From assembly GCA_021014325.1 (NCBI GenBank), contig CM037472.1, positions 33,566,234-33,630,233 of the forward strand: 64,000 bases of DNA, in the 5' to 3' direction. Shown piece by piece: positions 1 through 10,940 of this stretch (positions within the stretch are counted from its first letter, which is position 1; every line of letters begins with the position of its first letter). A program made the position numbers and the translations under genes. A model generated the notes under the pieces. It did no database searches and was not told the DNA's origin. It saw only the letters and a program-made list of their open reading frames with translations. Source of the stretch: Plazaster borealis (lineage: Eukaryota; Echinodermata; Asteroidea; Forcipulatida; Labidiasteridae).

Positions 1-701
1 TTATTAAACACTAAAATCATTAGAATCGGACAACGTTAACTGTGTTGGTGAAATCAAAAGTGCATTGACCTTCCAACGTTTTAGACCATAGCGCCTTCAT
101 TTAAGGTCGACTAGACGAGTAATTTGATATGCATATCGACACGATTGGAATATATTTGAATTTTGACCCCTGTGTGACCTTTGTTGACCCCTCCCGGAAA
201 TGCCTGACATTTTCAAGGGGGCAGCCCAAGTCGAAATTGTTTGGTATTCATCAGGGAACACAAAAACACTTTCAAACCTTTGTTCCCAGAATTTGGTCAC
301 GGGACCTACAGGCTGGTCTCCTACTGTTACGCGTGAGCTTTTTTGTAGAATAGCCCACCGGACTAGTAAACTGCATTTTACTTGCCCCAGGAAGTTTTAG
401 TAGCCCAAATTTTAAACATGTACTGTCATAAATCTTTGTTATTAATGATAGTGATCACAACCAGTAATCATGAACAATAATCATGAACATGTTTTTTAGA
501 AATATGAGCATTTTAAACAAATAGGTAGCACAATTTGTAGTAGCCCACAGGGCAAGTTAAGAAGTGGTGTTTACTAGCCTCTGGCAGTTTTGCTAGACAA
601 TGTACGCCGGGCTAGTGTTAAGGGTGAGCCCCAAGTTATTTTTTCTGTGCAGCCCTCGCCCATGCTGTCATTGATGGCTCAAAACAATCGCTTTCTTTCA
701 G
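1..701 (+). other. Upstream calcineurin B intron sequence
   Basis: No earlier calcineurin exon (EF-hand 1/2 sequence) was found here, so this is taken as intron. TAGCCCA(C/A)-type phrases recur at about 350-410 and 540-600 and may be remnants of one repeat. The small open frames are not recognised. Confidence 0.5.
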
Positions 702-886
702 TTTTCTTTAACATCTACGACATGGATAAGGACGGATACATCTCAAACGGAGAGCTGTTCCAGGTCCTGAAGATGATGGTGGGCTCCAACCTTAGAGATA
801 CACAGCTTCAGCAGATTGTTGATAAGACCATTACGAATGCCGATACCGACCTGGACGGCAGGATTTCATACGAAGAGTTCTGCGCA
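702..886 (+). CDS. PPP3R1: Calcineurin subunit B, penultimate coding exon (EF-hands 3 and 4)
   Basis: This exon encodes the C-terminal EF-hand pair of the Ca2+-binding regulatory subunit of the phosphatase calcineurin (PP2B), which binds the catalytic A subunit in the cytosol. The frame gives [16 protein letters not shown], then [15 protein letters not shown] and [16 protein letters not shown]. The Ca2+ loops are [12 protein letters not shown] and [12 protein letters not shown], with the expected Asp/Glu ligands. A pyrimidine-rich acceptor (ctttctttcag) ends at 701, so the first Phe codon is split (phase 1). The donor GTAAGT starts at 887 directly after Ala-886, leaving a phase-0 junction. 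The open frame running upstream to 590 is intron read-through, not coding. The family is about 170 residues, so EF-hands 1 and 2 lie left of the window. Identification rests on near-identity to the known family. The ADTDLDG stretch differs from the usual ADKDGDG but keeps the ligands. Confidence 0.96.
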
Positions 887-2602
887 GTAAGTTCAAATCA
901 TGTTTTTTGATTCATGTTCCCTTCCTAGTTTTCATTACGTGTGTTTGAATCTAACCTCCTCTGTTTGGAGGGCTCAATAAATTTAGGGATTCTCTGCTCG
1001 ATGATTTTGCTCCAGTACGGTCGTGTTTGAGTGAATTCAGTGGACAGCGCCTGGCCCTCTACCCGCCTGGGCTATTCGCTGTCTTTCGTTAGCGCATTGA
1101 AAGGGTTGACAATAAGGTAAAATTAAGCGAGAGTTTGCTGGCTAAAGCCAAAATTCTAAAGTGTTGCGTCCGCGACGGGCTGCAGTGGTCTGATTAAAAT
1201 ACTTATGGTGTTGTCCCTTACATTTCACGCTATGAATGTTTCTAGTGCTGCAGCCATCATTGGACGTGTTTTCCCACACTGAAGACCATGTCCCAATTAG
1301 CTGTTGTGGCTTGCTCCCCATAGACTTTTTCGCAAATACTCAGTACGCGGTCATTTGCCGTGGAATGAGGTGCATGCTGGTCTAGTTAGCGACACATTTT
1401 GATCGCTAACTAGACCAGCATGCACCTCATTCCACGGCTAACGCATGCGCACAGAGTATTTGCGAAGTAGTCTATGTTAACATGTGTTGAATCGTAGGAG
1501 GCCCACGGCCGCCAATTTGGACACGACCTAAGCTTTAGCCTTTCTGTCAAGGCTGTGTGATAGCTTTGCTCACTTATTATAACCCCAGCCGCCCGAATGG
1601 GATGCAACTCCGGCCACCTGACAGAATAAAAAATTACACACCCTGCTCTCACAATGCACTCAAGCAGCGCTAGCTCCTCCAGCCCCCCCCCCACACACAC
1701 ACACACACAGCTTGCGTCCACAGTCCTAGCACATGAGACTGTATGGGCTGACAGCCTTGACGATCTTGTCTTGTGTATTTCATTGCTTTTTTTCTTTAAA
1801 AAACTGAAAAATAGGGGAGGGGGGGTTGAGTGGATATGCAAAATATTCTTCTATGAATAATACATCAATCTTAAAAAGCCAATCACAGACCATTCATTGT
1901 TGGTTGAGCAGAAAGGATCATGAGTTATTAATTTCCAGTCGTCCAATTAGCTTCATAAAATTTGACATAGATGTTGATCTTAAAAAAATATTGATACTTA
2001 AAATTAAACTATCTCACTAAAAAGCATGTTTCAATTTTATTATTTGTTGTATGTCAGAAAGATGCTTTCATTTATGGATTTGACGCTTGTTCTGTTTTAT
2101 ATCTTGTGATGTATGTTTATATCATGTGTATATATGTTTGAGGGCCCCAAAAGATCAGCTGGGCTTGAAGGGGGATTCTCAATAAAGATGGTTATAAATA
2201 AATAAAACAAATCGTGAAATGTAAAATGTAAAATGTAACTAAAATAATATGTAGGTAATATCTACATTTTTTTGGATTTCAAAAAAACCCAAACTGAGGG
2301 TTCTCCCCATGCACAAGCTAGCGTACCAGTAGTTTCACAAAAGCATAAAGAGAAAACCATATAGAATGCTCCAGATTGCACAGTAGGGCTTTGAAAACCA
2401 AGAAAAACACCAAGTAGAAAACATTCCGAAGACCTTGTTTCAATTCAGCGCGCTTCGGCAAAACATCCCAACATTTTTGCCCAGAATGCCACAGTTTTGA
2501 AAAAAACTTGGGGAGAACCTTAAAAGCTCATAATCCAAAATAAATAAATAAAAATTATTTTTTCAAAAACTAATAATGTTTTATTTATTCTCCTATTCAC
2601 AG
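887..2602 (+). other. Intron between the last two calcineurin B exons
   Basis: It is bounded by GTAAGT at 887 and by ttcacag ending at 2602. The intron is AT-rich, holds a long hairpin element at 1319-1476, a C/CA-rich tract at 1680-1710 and A-rich stretches near 2540-2570. No other coding exon was recognised in it. Confidence 0.85.
1319..1476. mobile_element. Foldback (hairpin) MITE-like element in the calcineurin B intron
   Basis: Two arms of roughly 73 bases are inverted copies: CATAGACT...CGCAAATACTC on the left and its complement, ending ...TCTATG, on the right. The inner 36 bases of each arm (around GGAATGAGGTGCATGCTGG) are nearly perfect and enclose a loop of about 10 bases (1393-1402). 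There is no coding potential. The shape is that of a non-autonomous foldback DNA transposon; the superfamily is unknown. Confidence 0.8.
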
Positions 2603-2650
2603 GTTGTTGGGAATACAGACATCCACAAAAAGATGGTTGTTGATGTATAG
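2603..2650 (+). CDS. PPP3R1: Calcineurin subunit B, last coding exon (C-terminus and stop)
   Basis: Only 48 coding bases: after the acceptor cacag the frame reads VVGNTDIHKKMVVDV and stops at TAG 2648-2650. Joined in phase 0 to FCA of the preceding exon it gives FCAVVGNTDIHKKMVVDV, the invariant tail of calcineurin B. The NTD variant (GGLD in vertebrates, as I recall) matches the form I recall from invertebrates. The coding part is too short for an ORF scan and was found by matching the splice sites and the family C-terminus. It is certain in context. Confidence 0.96.
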   Translation, partial: VVGNTDIHKKMVVDV

Positions 2651-3516
2651 CGCCCTCATGTGTTCAACTTAAGTAAAGGTATCTTTTTTCTGTATTTGTG
2701 AACACTAAGTGCGTTGCCAACATCTCTTGACATCATTGTTTATACCATTAATATTTTTAATATTTTTTGTCTTTAACGTGTATAACTACAAGCAGCCATA
2801 TTGTGTAATTTTTTGTAAATTTGGTTATATTTTGTTCATGTAGTGACGTAAACAAAAAATCATGAAACTTGAGAAATTTTATTTGAAATAGAAAATAGTG
2901 GTGTTGTATGTCATTGTATAGTTAAGATGTGTGCACTTTTATGGGAATGTAGGTGGTAGGTCAAATTTCATGAGGTTTATTAAGTGAAACTAAGGGCTGA
3001 TGGTAGCCTATTGTGTGCCTTCCAACTTGGAGCCAGTTTGACTGCTGCCCTGTATAGTACATGTAGGTCGTACCAGTGTGTATTGCCTCCATTCAAACCA
3101 ACACATCAAGATTAGCTGAACAGCTGCCTGCTATTCATTGCTGTATTTTCAGATGAGAGGGATATTAAGCACCTTCAAAGTGACCAAAGGATGGTTGGAG
3201 TTGGTCTGTTTGGCCAAACTGACCATCTTTTGACTTATTGTAGGTTCCGGGTGTTAACAGTACGACTGTGGTTTACTGAGGTTAGCAGGCAAACATTCTC
3301 CATTTAGTCCACGTCATACTTCACACGCAAAACGATCGCAAAGTGAATTTCTGTGACAAAGACGATCAATATCCCCTGTTTTCCCATTGTAAAGCTGTCA
3401 AGTTTACTTCGCTTTCACAATGTAGATGCGTATGAACCAGGCTGTATGCCAAATCCAGTCAAACCATCATGTCATGGTGGCTACCATTGGATTGTATTGA
3501 TGAGCAAGTTAGACTA

Positions 3517-3641
3517 CAGGGTCCAATTTCATGGCTCTGTTTACCGCAAATTCTGCGCTTATCGAGCCCAGTAAAGCACATAATTCTATGGGCCATAAGC
3601 ACAGAATTTTCCGGTAAGCAGAGCTACGAATTCAGGCCCTG
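3517..3641. mobile_element. GGGCCCAATTTC-family foldback element, short copy
   Basis: It starts CAGGGTCCAATTTCATGGCTCTG and ends with the inverse (CAGAGCTACGAATTCAGGCCCTG), with interior AAGCACA and CCGCAAATTCTGCGCTTA-like inverted segments. It shares its termini with the copies at 25486, 29993, 43538 and 54989, but is only about 125 bp. The CAGGG...CCCTG ends resemble hAT-type elements, an inference. Confidence 0.7.
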
Positions 3642-4090
3642 GTTGGTTCTCTTCTGCTGAAGAGCATGATTCATCTGAAATGCACAAGGAAAACTGATGA
3701 CCTTAATAGATCAAAGGTCACACATTTTCAAAAGAGCTTGATGAAACCAAACTTTTAGTTCTGGTTTGGGCCCATTGGTATTTAAGCAAAGCAGAGCTGT
3801 CAAGCAGCAAATAGACCTAAACACAGCATCTCATCATGCAGTTGTATAATGTCCCTCACAAGCTGCTCATTCTAACGTGCTTGTTTCTCAAGAACTACAA
3901 GAAGTGCAAGTACAAGCTATCCAGTCGAGAGCAATCCTCTTATCCATTTAACCATGGGTGGAAAAACAGCTGCCCTCTTGTCTCCGTTCAAAGGAAGGGA
4001 AAACGCCCACCTTCTTTTCGCGTTTTAAAACGGAAGAACAAAATCTTGAAGTCAAGTTTTAATGACAAGCCTGGTTGACCAACTGGATCT

Positions 4091-4262
4091 AATGGGAGAC
4101 TTTTGGGGACACCAGGTGGCAACAGACTTACCAGGTAAATCCTGTGTTCTCAGAACTGGAAATTTAGCTGGTTAGTCTGCTGCCATGTAGCGTTCAAAAG
4201 TCTCCCATTATCTGGACATGGTTGTCTAATAGACCTATTAATAGACGACCATGTCCAGATAA
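4091..4262. repeat. Two adjoining inverted repeats in the candidate 3' UTR
   Basis: First: AATGGGAGACTTTTG (4091) pairs with CAAAAGTCTCCCATT (ending 4209), and GGTGGCAACAGACTTACCAG pairs with CTGGTTAGTCTGCTGCCA. Second: ATTATCTGGACATGG (4207 on) pairs with CCATGTCCAGATAAT (ending 4262) around a short loop. The two share the CATTA edge, like back-to-back or nested foldback elements. Confidence 0.75.
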
Positions 4263-4860
4263 TTAGAGCCAGATGGTCAACCAGTCTTGTCATTCATTAA
4301 AACAGTCCTAATGAGGTGTGTGAGATAGTCCAATAATTGTCAACGGTAGCACTTAGGTCAAACTTGCCCTTGAAACTGTGGCCGCCGGAGTGATTTATGA
4401 AACTAATTAGAAGGGGAAAACACGTAATGCATCATTTCGTTTTGTCGAATGCCTTGTTAGTGCCAGGCAAAATTTTTCTCTTACATGTCTTGACTTTGTT
4501 CGCTTTACACTTTGGCAATGTTATTGTGTTAGGTTAATAGTAGTGACAAAACTGACGTTAAATGATACTATGATAGGAATCAATCCAAACAAATTACAAA
4601 AGAGCTTTGTAAACATCTCAAAATATCTTAAAAGCACCTGCCACTGATAACTAAAAGAACAGCTGTTGCCTTAAAAAGTTTGGCTTGGTGGCAGTCCTTT
4701 TGTGTGCTGTATGTTATCATTGTCATGTCACTTGTGCATAGTTTTAGGGGTCCGAGTTTAGAGTAAAACTTTTCCGAATTTGTTGATGTATGCATAAACA
4801 TAAATTTATTTGTACATTTGAAGTAGTCATTATTAAGTGTGGTTAGTAAAAAATAAACTG

Positions 4861-7414
4861 CCTACCAATACCAGTGTAGGAATTTATTGAGGATAATTAG
4901 TTTGTTATGTGTTTGGAGATATTTATCCATTTGGGTTGAATTTTTAAACGGCCACTGATATATGCATGCAAAGTTAAGACTTTAGTTTGCCCCCCCCCCC
5001 AACAAAAAAAGAAAGAAAGAAAGAAGTTTTTCACTTTGTTTGATTACTTCCCAGCAGTGATTTTTAAATCTTCATGTTAATTATCCATCAATGTGTGCTG
5101 TATAAATGAAATGTGAAGTTCACTATATAGGCTTATGTGAATATTAAGGAATAGCATGATTTTTTGTCCGTACTCTTAAGTTTTGAGAAGTATAACAATT
5201 TACCTGTGATCATTTCGATGGTAGCTGTTTGACAAGATCCGTGAGTAGAGATTTTTTTATTTTGTTTTTGTTTGTATATATATAGCCCTACATTTTTTTG
5301 GACATAAATTTTCAACACAAATTAAAAATCATTTTGAAAGCTAAACATCAACACAAGATTTAGATTGACATTCAATTACATGACTACTCAAAAGGCAACT
5401 AGACTTGCATGTGTGCCACATTCAAACTTCGCTATCTCTTCTTAGTAAACAAGTGTCGTACTTGACTACCCCCCCCCCCCCCCCACTTCCAAATGGCTGT
5501 AACAAGCTCGTACATTTTTCATTTGTGGAAAACATTTGCGTTTAATAATACTATACATACAGAATGAACATAAAACTTGTTGTGATCTGTTCGTTACAAA
5601 AACATTGTCAAACAACTATTATCTGACATGATCATAAAACTCGTTGTGATATTTTTGTTATAAAAAAACATTTCAAACAATTATTATCTGACATTGCTTA
5701 CAAATTGCAGCACCGATTAGAAAAATAATTTGTATTTCTATGGTATGTTTACGTGTAAGCAACTTGTTTGTACAGGATTGTTGTAAACTAATTTGGAGTA
5801 ATATTATGAAATATGAAAACTAAATTAAGGTTTTCAAATGTTATTAGAATGGACTGAGTATCACTAATTCTTGTTTCTCTTTGCACTCATGCTAGCGTAT
5901 ATTAGCCAATATCAGAATTGTTATTCCATTTTGTGCTAATTCTTTCATTATTCCATAATATAATGTATGTATACATGTACATCGATTTATCTCAAGTTTT
6001 TATAAGTACAAGACTCGTTTATAACTCTTATCCTTGTGTAGGATATCAGAAGGGTTAATATAAGATGTATCTGGAAAATAGAATGAGTTGTTGCAAACTG
6101 CTTACCAACCAAAATGACATTATACCAAATGCCCAAAACAAAGTTTAACGACCTCGTGTTTTTACCTCAGGAAAGTCTGTCTCAAAGGCTTATTGACAAT
6201 ACAGCACACACATACACGTACATGAGAAACTGAAGTAGTCAAGTAGAAAGAAATGAAAATAGAGTGAGGCAGAATGCAGTCAGAAAAAGAAAGATGCACT
6301 TAAGGAGGGGGCGTATGACAGAGCGAATGTTTTAAAGAATATACTATCGTCAATACATAAAGGCATTGCCGCACCGCTCCGTGTTCTGGTTTCATTACGC
6401 TGAGATTTGTTGTCGTCTCTTTCAACATATTGTATCTTTCTCTAATACTGTAATCAATTCTTCTTATTATTGCATTACTGTCAGTTAAATTTATTCGTGT
6501 GCCCCACGCATCACATCTTATGAAGTGTTTCTTGAGGAATTGTCCCTGTATAAGACATTCACGCTATGAAATAGAACGGATCAATTCTTTACCTTGTCTC
6601 CCATTCAGTTTACCGACTCTCAATACTTTTTAAATTATCAGCTATGTACTGGAAGCTTGCCGAGGGTAAACGTAAGAAAAAAATAATAATCATCCGGCAT
6701 AAAGCAGATTTTTTCAATTATTTCTAGATGTAGTCTCAGGGTCCAATTTTCTACTCTGCATAATCGCATGAAGCAATCAGATAATTGCTCTCTGTGCCCA
6801 CAAAGGTCCAGAAATTTCATTATAAATGATGTTATGACAGGCCCTCTTCGAACAAAATTTATATCTAATTTTTTTGATTTGTCATTGAATATCTATTGGT
6901 CTGCATGCAAGCAACCTTTTACAACCAAGATTTAGTATTATTATTTTATTTTTCAATTTCAAACTTACGTAGTGCATTGCTGATGATGTTATGATTGAAA
7001 TATTTACTTTATACTAAATCAAAAACGTTGTTGCCTGGTAACAAATGGCCATGAAATCATTAAAGAGGACTTGTTGTTTTCCCCAAATGTCTTCAACTTT
7101 GTGATCGCCTATTTATTTTACGACTTCACTGAACTATTAAAAGCAAGAGAACAAAGACTACATCAAGGGAAACCAAACAAGAAACCACTATATATAGTCA
7201 ACAGAAAATTGTTGACTGTCTAGTGATGCAAAATTAACAAACAAAAAGAACAAGCATAATTGAAGCATCATTTCTGAGTTGATCTTTTCATTTTCAGTGA
7301 TTTATGGCCTGATCAGTATTTGAGAGTATTATTATAAGTTTAAGTCAGCAGCCAATAATGGGTGTCCCCCCCCCCCCCAATGTAGGCCTACTGCTCATTC
7401 AAGTAATCATTTAA
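4861..7414. other. AT-rich intergenic sequence with small tandem duplication
   Basis: No gene was recognised. It contains C-runs at about 4991-5000, 5469-5484 and 7368-7378, and a two-copy repeat of about 64 bp at 5569-5696 (unit beginning CATAAAAC-TGTTGTGAT and ending TTATCTGACAT). The small open frames here have no family resemblance. Confidence 0.6.
5569..5696. repeat. Tandem duplication, ~64 bp x 2
   Basis: Both copies read CATAAAACT(T/C)GTTGTGAT, then CAAACAA(C/T)TATTATCTGACAT, with scattered substitutions, so the duplication is not recent. Confidence 0.75.
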
Positions 7415-7767
7415 AGGAACGTTACAGAACTGGTAATTAACATTTTCTTTATGATCACAGATTTACATAAAACTTACACGGTCTAATGATGATGATAGTA
7501 GAAAACATCCCTAGAAATATTTCTGTCTGAAATGCCATATTTGATGAGAAACAAATAAAACTAATTTCCGATTTGAGTTTATCGCTCATGAGCGTTTTAT
7601 TCATGCATTGTATAACACATGAATGTGTAATCGGTTTTCACTATTTTCTCGTGACCCAGATGGCCGATCGATCTCAAACTTCTACAGGTTTGTCAGTTTA
7701 TGTATATGGTGGATTATATAAAGTGCTTACACTGCCGGTTAGCAAAAACCAATTCTGTAATGTTCCT
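7415..7767 (+). mobile_element. TTAA-flanked MITE, subfamily D, copy 1
   Basis: It is flanked by TTAA at 7411-7414 and 7768-7771. The ends are inverted: AGGAACGTTACAGAACTGGT at the left and the complement of ACCAATTCTGTAATGTTCCT at the right. The interior carries CTCGTGACCCAGATGGCCGATCG and TCTACAGGTTTGTCAG, a diverged form of the core found in subfamilies A and B. It has no coding capacity; mobilisation by a piggyBac-like transposase would fit the TTAA flanks but is inference. Confidence 0.85.
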
Positions 7768-8921
7768 TTAAAATGAGCCAACATGCCATCTCAAATAAAT
7801 ACCTTCTGCGTCAAGCTATTTATAGAATAATGTAGGAGAGATGTTGACAGCATTCATGACTCCATTCTTAACCAATGAGTGCACGGTGCTTATCAGAGGG
7901 GAAGTCTTGTGTAAGTGGTAATTACCCCTTATGCAAGAGTTCCCATTTGATATATAAATTATCCACTGATATTATTCTTCATACTGTACTTTTTGCATGT
8001 CTGTTTTTGTTGTTGTTTTGGTTGTTTTTTTTTTTTGTTTTTTTTTTGTTGGTGGTGGTGGTGGTTTTTGGGGTGGGGGCGGGTAACATTGCATCTGAAC
8101 ACATGTTCCTTACCTTGTAACTTGCACAAATGAATGTTAATAAATTATGTCAATAACAAGACATTGTTTATGCTTTTATAACATGTAGGGGGGCCTACAC
8201 AAAATTTGCTGATATGCTAACAGATGAGATCTAATCAGACAATAAATTGGTTTTCTCTTTCTTTCTTTTTATCTCTTTTAAAAAATTTTAATTTTGTTTT
8301 ACAAGGACTCAAAATGTATATGGATACATTGCATCCGAACATGTTCCTACCTTGTAACTTGCACAATAAATGAATGTTAATAAATCACGTCAATAACAAG
8401 ACATTGTTGATGCTTTTATAACATGTAGGGGGGCCTACACAAAATTTGCTGATATTCTAACAGATGAGATCTAATCATCAGACAATACATTGGTTTTCTC
8501 CTTCTTTCTTTTTATCTCTTAAAAAAAAAAAATATTTGTTATACAAGGACTCAAAATGTATACGGATACATTCAGAAGGTTTGAAAAGTGTTTGCTCCCT
8601 TTTTTCTTAATAAATATTGATTCTTCTCTCAGTAAGGCACTTAGGCCTACATCTGAAAGGACCAACTGATGCATAACAAAACCCATATCATTAAGAAACA
8701 TGTTATATACATCCATCCTGAATGCTGCATTTGACCATTAATGTTATTTCTCCAGTAGCGTCACATAAATAATGTACACGATTTTACACAAAAATAAATT
8801 TAATTGCAAACCCACAAGCCCCCATTAATAGCTGTGGTATTCACAAAAAAGCAGAATGTCATAGGTTCATGTAAAAAAGTATGTTAATGACAACATAAAG
8901 CAACCCGTCATTGCTGTTTAA
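7768..8921. other. Intergenic stretch with tandem duplication and GT-rich tract
   Basis: It holds a T/G-rich low-complexity tract at about 7985-8085 (TTTTTGTT, GGTGGTGG) and the 240-bp duplication at 8091-8572. No gene was recognised. Confidence 0.6.
8091..8572. repeat. Tandem duplication, ~240 bp x 2
   Basis: The unit runs from GCATC(T/C)GAACA through CTTGCACAA, ACATGTAGGGGGGCCTACAC and AGATGAGATCTAATCA to GTATA(T/C)GGATACATT. Copy 1 is about 8091-8330 and copy 2 about 8331-8572. Differences are a few substitutions and small indels, including a CATCAG expansion in copy 2. Confidence 0.9.
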
Positions 8922-9305
8922 AGGCACTGAACACGTTTGGTAATTGTCAAAGACCAGTGTTCTCACTTGGTGTATCCCAACACATGCATAAAATAACAAG
9001 CCTGTGTTGGGCTCAATTGGTCATCGAAGTTGCAAGAAAATGTTGAAAGAAAAAATACTCTTGTTGTACAAATTTTTGTGCTTTCAGATAGGAATAAAAA
9101 GGCTTCTTGCAACAAGTCTTTTATTATTTTAGTGAGAAATTACCTCTTTCTCAAAAACTACGTTACTTCAGAGCATGGAGGTAGGAATCAGAGGGAGTCG
9201 TTTCTCACAATGTTTTATACTATCAACAGCTCTCCGTTGTTCGTTACCAAGTCAGTTTTTATGTTAATATATATTTTGAGTAATTACTAAACGTGTACAG
9301 TGCCT
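8922..9305 (+). mobile_element. TTAA-flanked MITE, subfamily A (reference description)
   Basis: It is flanked by TTAA (8918-8921 and 9306-9309). The left end AGGCACTGAACACGTTTGG and the right end CCAAACGTG...CAGTGCCT-like are inverted repeats of about 25 bases. The interior order is GTCAAAGACCAGTGTTCTC, then CTCAATTGGTCATCGAAGTTGCAAG, a central self-complementary CTTGCAACAAG-type block, ATTACCTCTTTCTCAAAAAC, and TATACTATCAACAGCTCTC. A family member is about 345-385 bp. This copy has a small extra segment (GCATGGAGGTAGGAATCAGA). Confidence 0.9.
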
Positions 9306-10254
9306 TTAAAAATGTTAAGCTCAATTTGATGCCCTTTATGCAGCCTATGCTGGGAAACTGGAGCCTTTTTAAACACTCAGATAATATTTTGTCAGTTTGT
9401 GCAGGTATTAATTTTGAGATGGATCACTGGCCAGTCAAATTGTTTAATTGAACCGATAGATGCTTATGCATGGGAGTTTAAAACGATGATTTGTATTTCG
9501 TACCTAGTGAGAACCCGCTTAAAATGTTAATTGATCCACAGGTCCTTTTCGCTTTGGATTCGGCTTCAGGCTCCGTTCTCTCGTCTGAATCCCTGAACGC
9601 TAGCAAGCGTATATAGTCAAAACAACTGAGGGGCCTAGCTAGCCTGAGCCGAATCCGAAGCCGAAGCCGGTCGTTTCGAAAAGGGCCATAGCCGTAGAAC
9701 TTTACACCCTCGTCGAATGACCTTTTCGTTGTCATCAGTGGTGGTTCAGAGATGAGCTTCAACGTATTGACCAATGGACTTTGCCTTATTTGCTTCATTT
9801 CCTAAATCCATTATAAGTAAGGGTTTGTGTGTATAAACTAGAGATTCAATTTGTTGTTTTTTGAAAATCGGAAAGTCTATTTTAAGGGTAATAAGCTAAA
9901 GCGCTTGTTCAACCAGTCCTAAAAACAGTTGTGCGTGTGTGTGCCCCACATAGTATTGTTTATCACAAGCATGCAGAAGGCCTAAATTTGCCAGCGGATT
10001 TTGGTAAACCTGCAATTGAGTGATAATCACACAAATCTACTGATGTAAACAGCCTGCAGATTTTGTTTCGAGTATGTGTATAGTGGAGAAGTTTCATTTT
10101 TAACTTTTTGTAGTGTCCATGTAACCATAATTATATTGTGTAAGGAATTTTAACACCACATGAAAGTGTAATACGATTATGAACACATCTATTTAAAAAT
10201 AGATGTGATGGACACATTTAAATTGCCACATGTGATAAATTCGTGTCCGAATTG
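9306..10254. other. Intergenic stretch with one short inverted-repeat element
   Basis: Apart from the element at 9541-9687 I see no gene, RNA or further named repeat here. Confidence 0.5.
9541..9687. mobile_element. Short inverted-repeat element, GG(T/C)CCTTTTCG ends
   Basis: The left arm GGTCCTTTTCG...GGATTCGGCTTCAGGCT is inverted as AGCCTGAGCCGAATCCGAAGC...CGAAAAGGGCC on the right. The right arm has an additional CGGCTTCGGCTTC-type duplication. About 147 bp, without coding potential. Confidence 0.7.
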
Positions 10255-10424
10255 TCGGCTACGGCCTCGCCTAATAGCCTTTAATCAAGGCACACGCGCC
10301 ACCCCCAGATGTCACGCACGACAAAAAGACTAGCGCGAGCGGAGAAGCCGCTGGTCTTTTTTCGTGCGTGACATCTGTGGGTGCCGCGTGCGCCTTGACT
10401 AAAGGCTACCTCGCCTACGGCTTG
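10255..10424. mobile_element. Foldback element with GC-rich arms
   Basis: The left arm (GCCTTTAATCAAGGCACACG, then CAGATGTCACGCACGA) is repeated inverted on the right (TCGTGCGTGACATCTG, then GCGTGCGCCTTGACTAAAGGC). The arms are about 65-70 bases around a short GC-rich loop, markedly more GC-rich than the surroundings. Confidence 0.8.
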
Positions 10425-10639
10425 ATCGCCGCGTCATCATACTTTGAATAGCAACACCCTCAGCAACAGCTGTAGCGGTACGGTAATACGAATAATACTG
10501 TGTTCTTGTATATAGCGCTTTATCACACCTCTGGGGCCGTATCAAAGCGCTCATTATTTGCTTTTCAACAGGCTAGGCTGAGCTATGTTTTGAATTATAA
10601 GACCCATCGATGTGTGGCAACTTTTAATGGTTTACAGGG

Positions 10640-10940
10640 TGCTGTGGCGCATTCAGCAGCTCCATTCCCAGAAACACCGGGGCAAACCCCTTCTCGGGTT
10701 CGTTTAATACGTTCATTACACAAAACATGGGACCTATACGTCCCATCCGAAGGACGAAGCAATGATGGTTAAGTGTCTTGCTTAAGGACACAAGTGTCAA
10801 GACCAGGACTCGAACCCACACTCTGCTGATCTGAGACACGAGAGTTTGAGCATGGAGGAAGGAAATTTCCTTCCTCTGGCTTCCTCCACAATGGTTTGAG
10901 TCAGTGCGCATGACCGCTCGCCGCGGCCACGACACGCCAC
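10640..10940 (-). mobile_element. tRNA-Leu-headed SINE, minus strand
   Basis: Read on the minus strand it has a tRNA-like head (GAGCGGTCATGCGCACTGACTCAAA ... GAGTGTGGGTTCGAGTCC, a class II leucine-type layout with B box GGTTCGAGTCC). The tail CACTTGTGTCCTTAAGCAAG, then GCTTCGTCCTTCGGATGGGACGT, is shared with the copies at 41531 and 53297. The variable arm looks expanded by a segment around GGAAGGAAATTTCCTTCC. It is a retroposon, not a functional tRNA gene. Confidence 0.75.

Larger units (their letters stand above)
2651..4860 (+). other. PPP3R1: Candidate calcineurin B 3' UTR with polyadenylation signal
   Basis: No coding exon follows the stop codon. AATAAA lies at 4852-4857, within an AT-rich stretch, and is a plausible poly(A) signal about 2.2 kb downstream. 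The interval includes a GGGCCCAATTTC-family element (3517-3641) and two adjoining inverted repeats (4091-4262), so a transcript through here would hold strong stem-loops. The 3' end is inferred; earlier sites are possible. Confidence 0.45.

Noticed and set aside
590..910. A self-standing 106-residue EF-hand protein starting at 590
   Set aside because: The first 37 codons are intron read-through. A clear acceptor at 700-701 and donor at 887 bound the real exon.
4100..4120. CTCF-like site (CACCAGGTGGCAACAG)
   Set aside because: Only a partial match, and the bases are explained by the inverted repeat they belong to.
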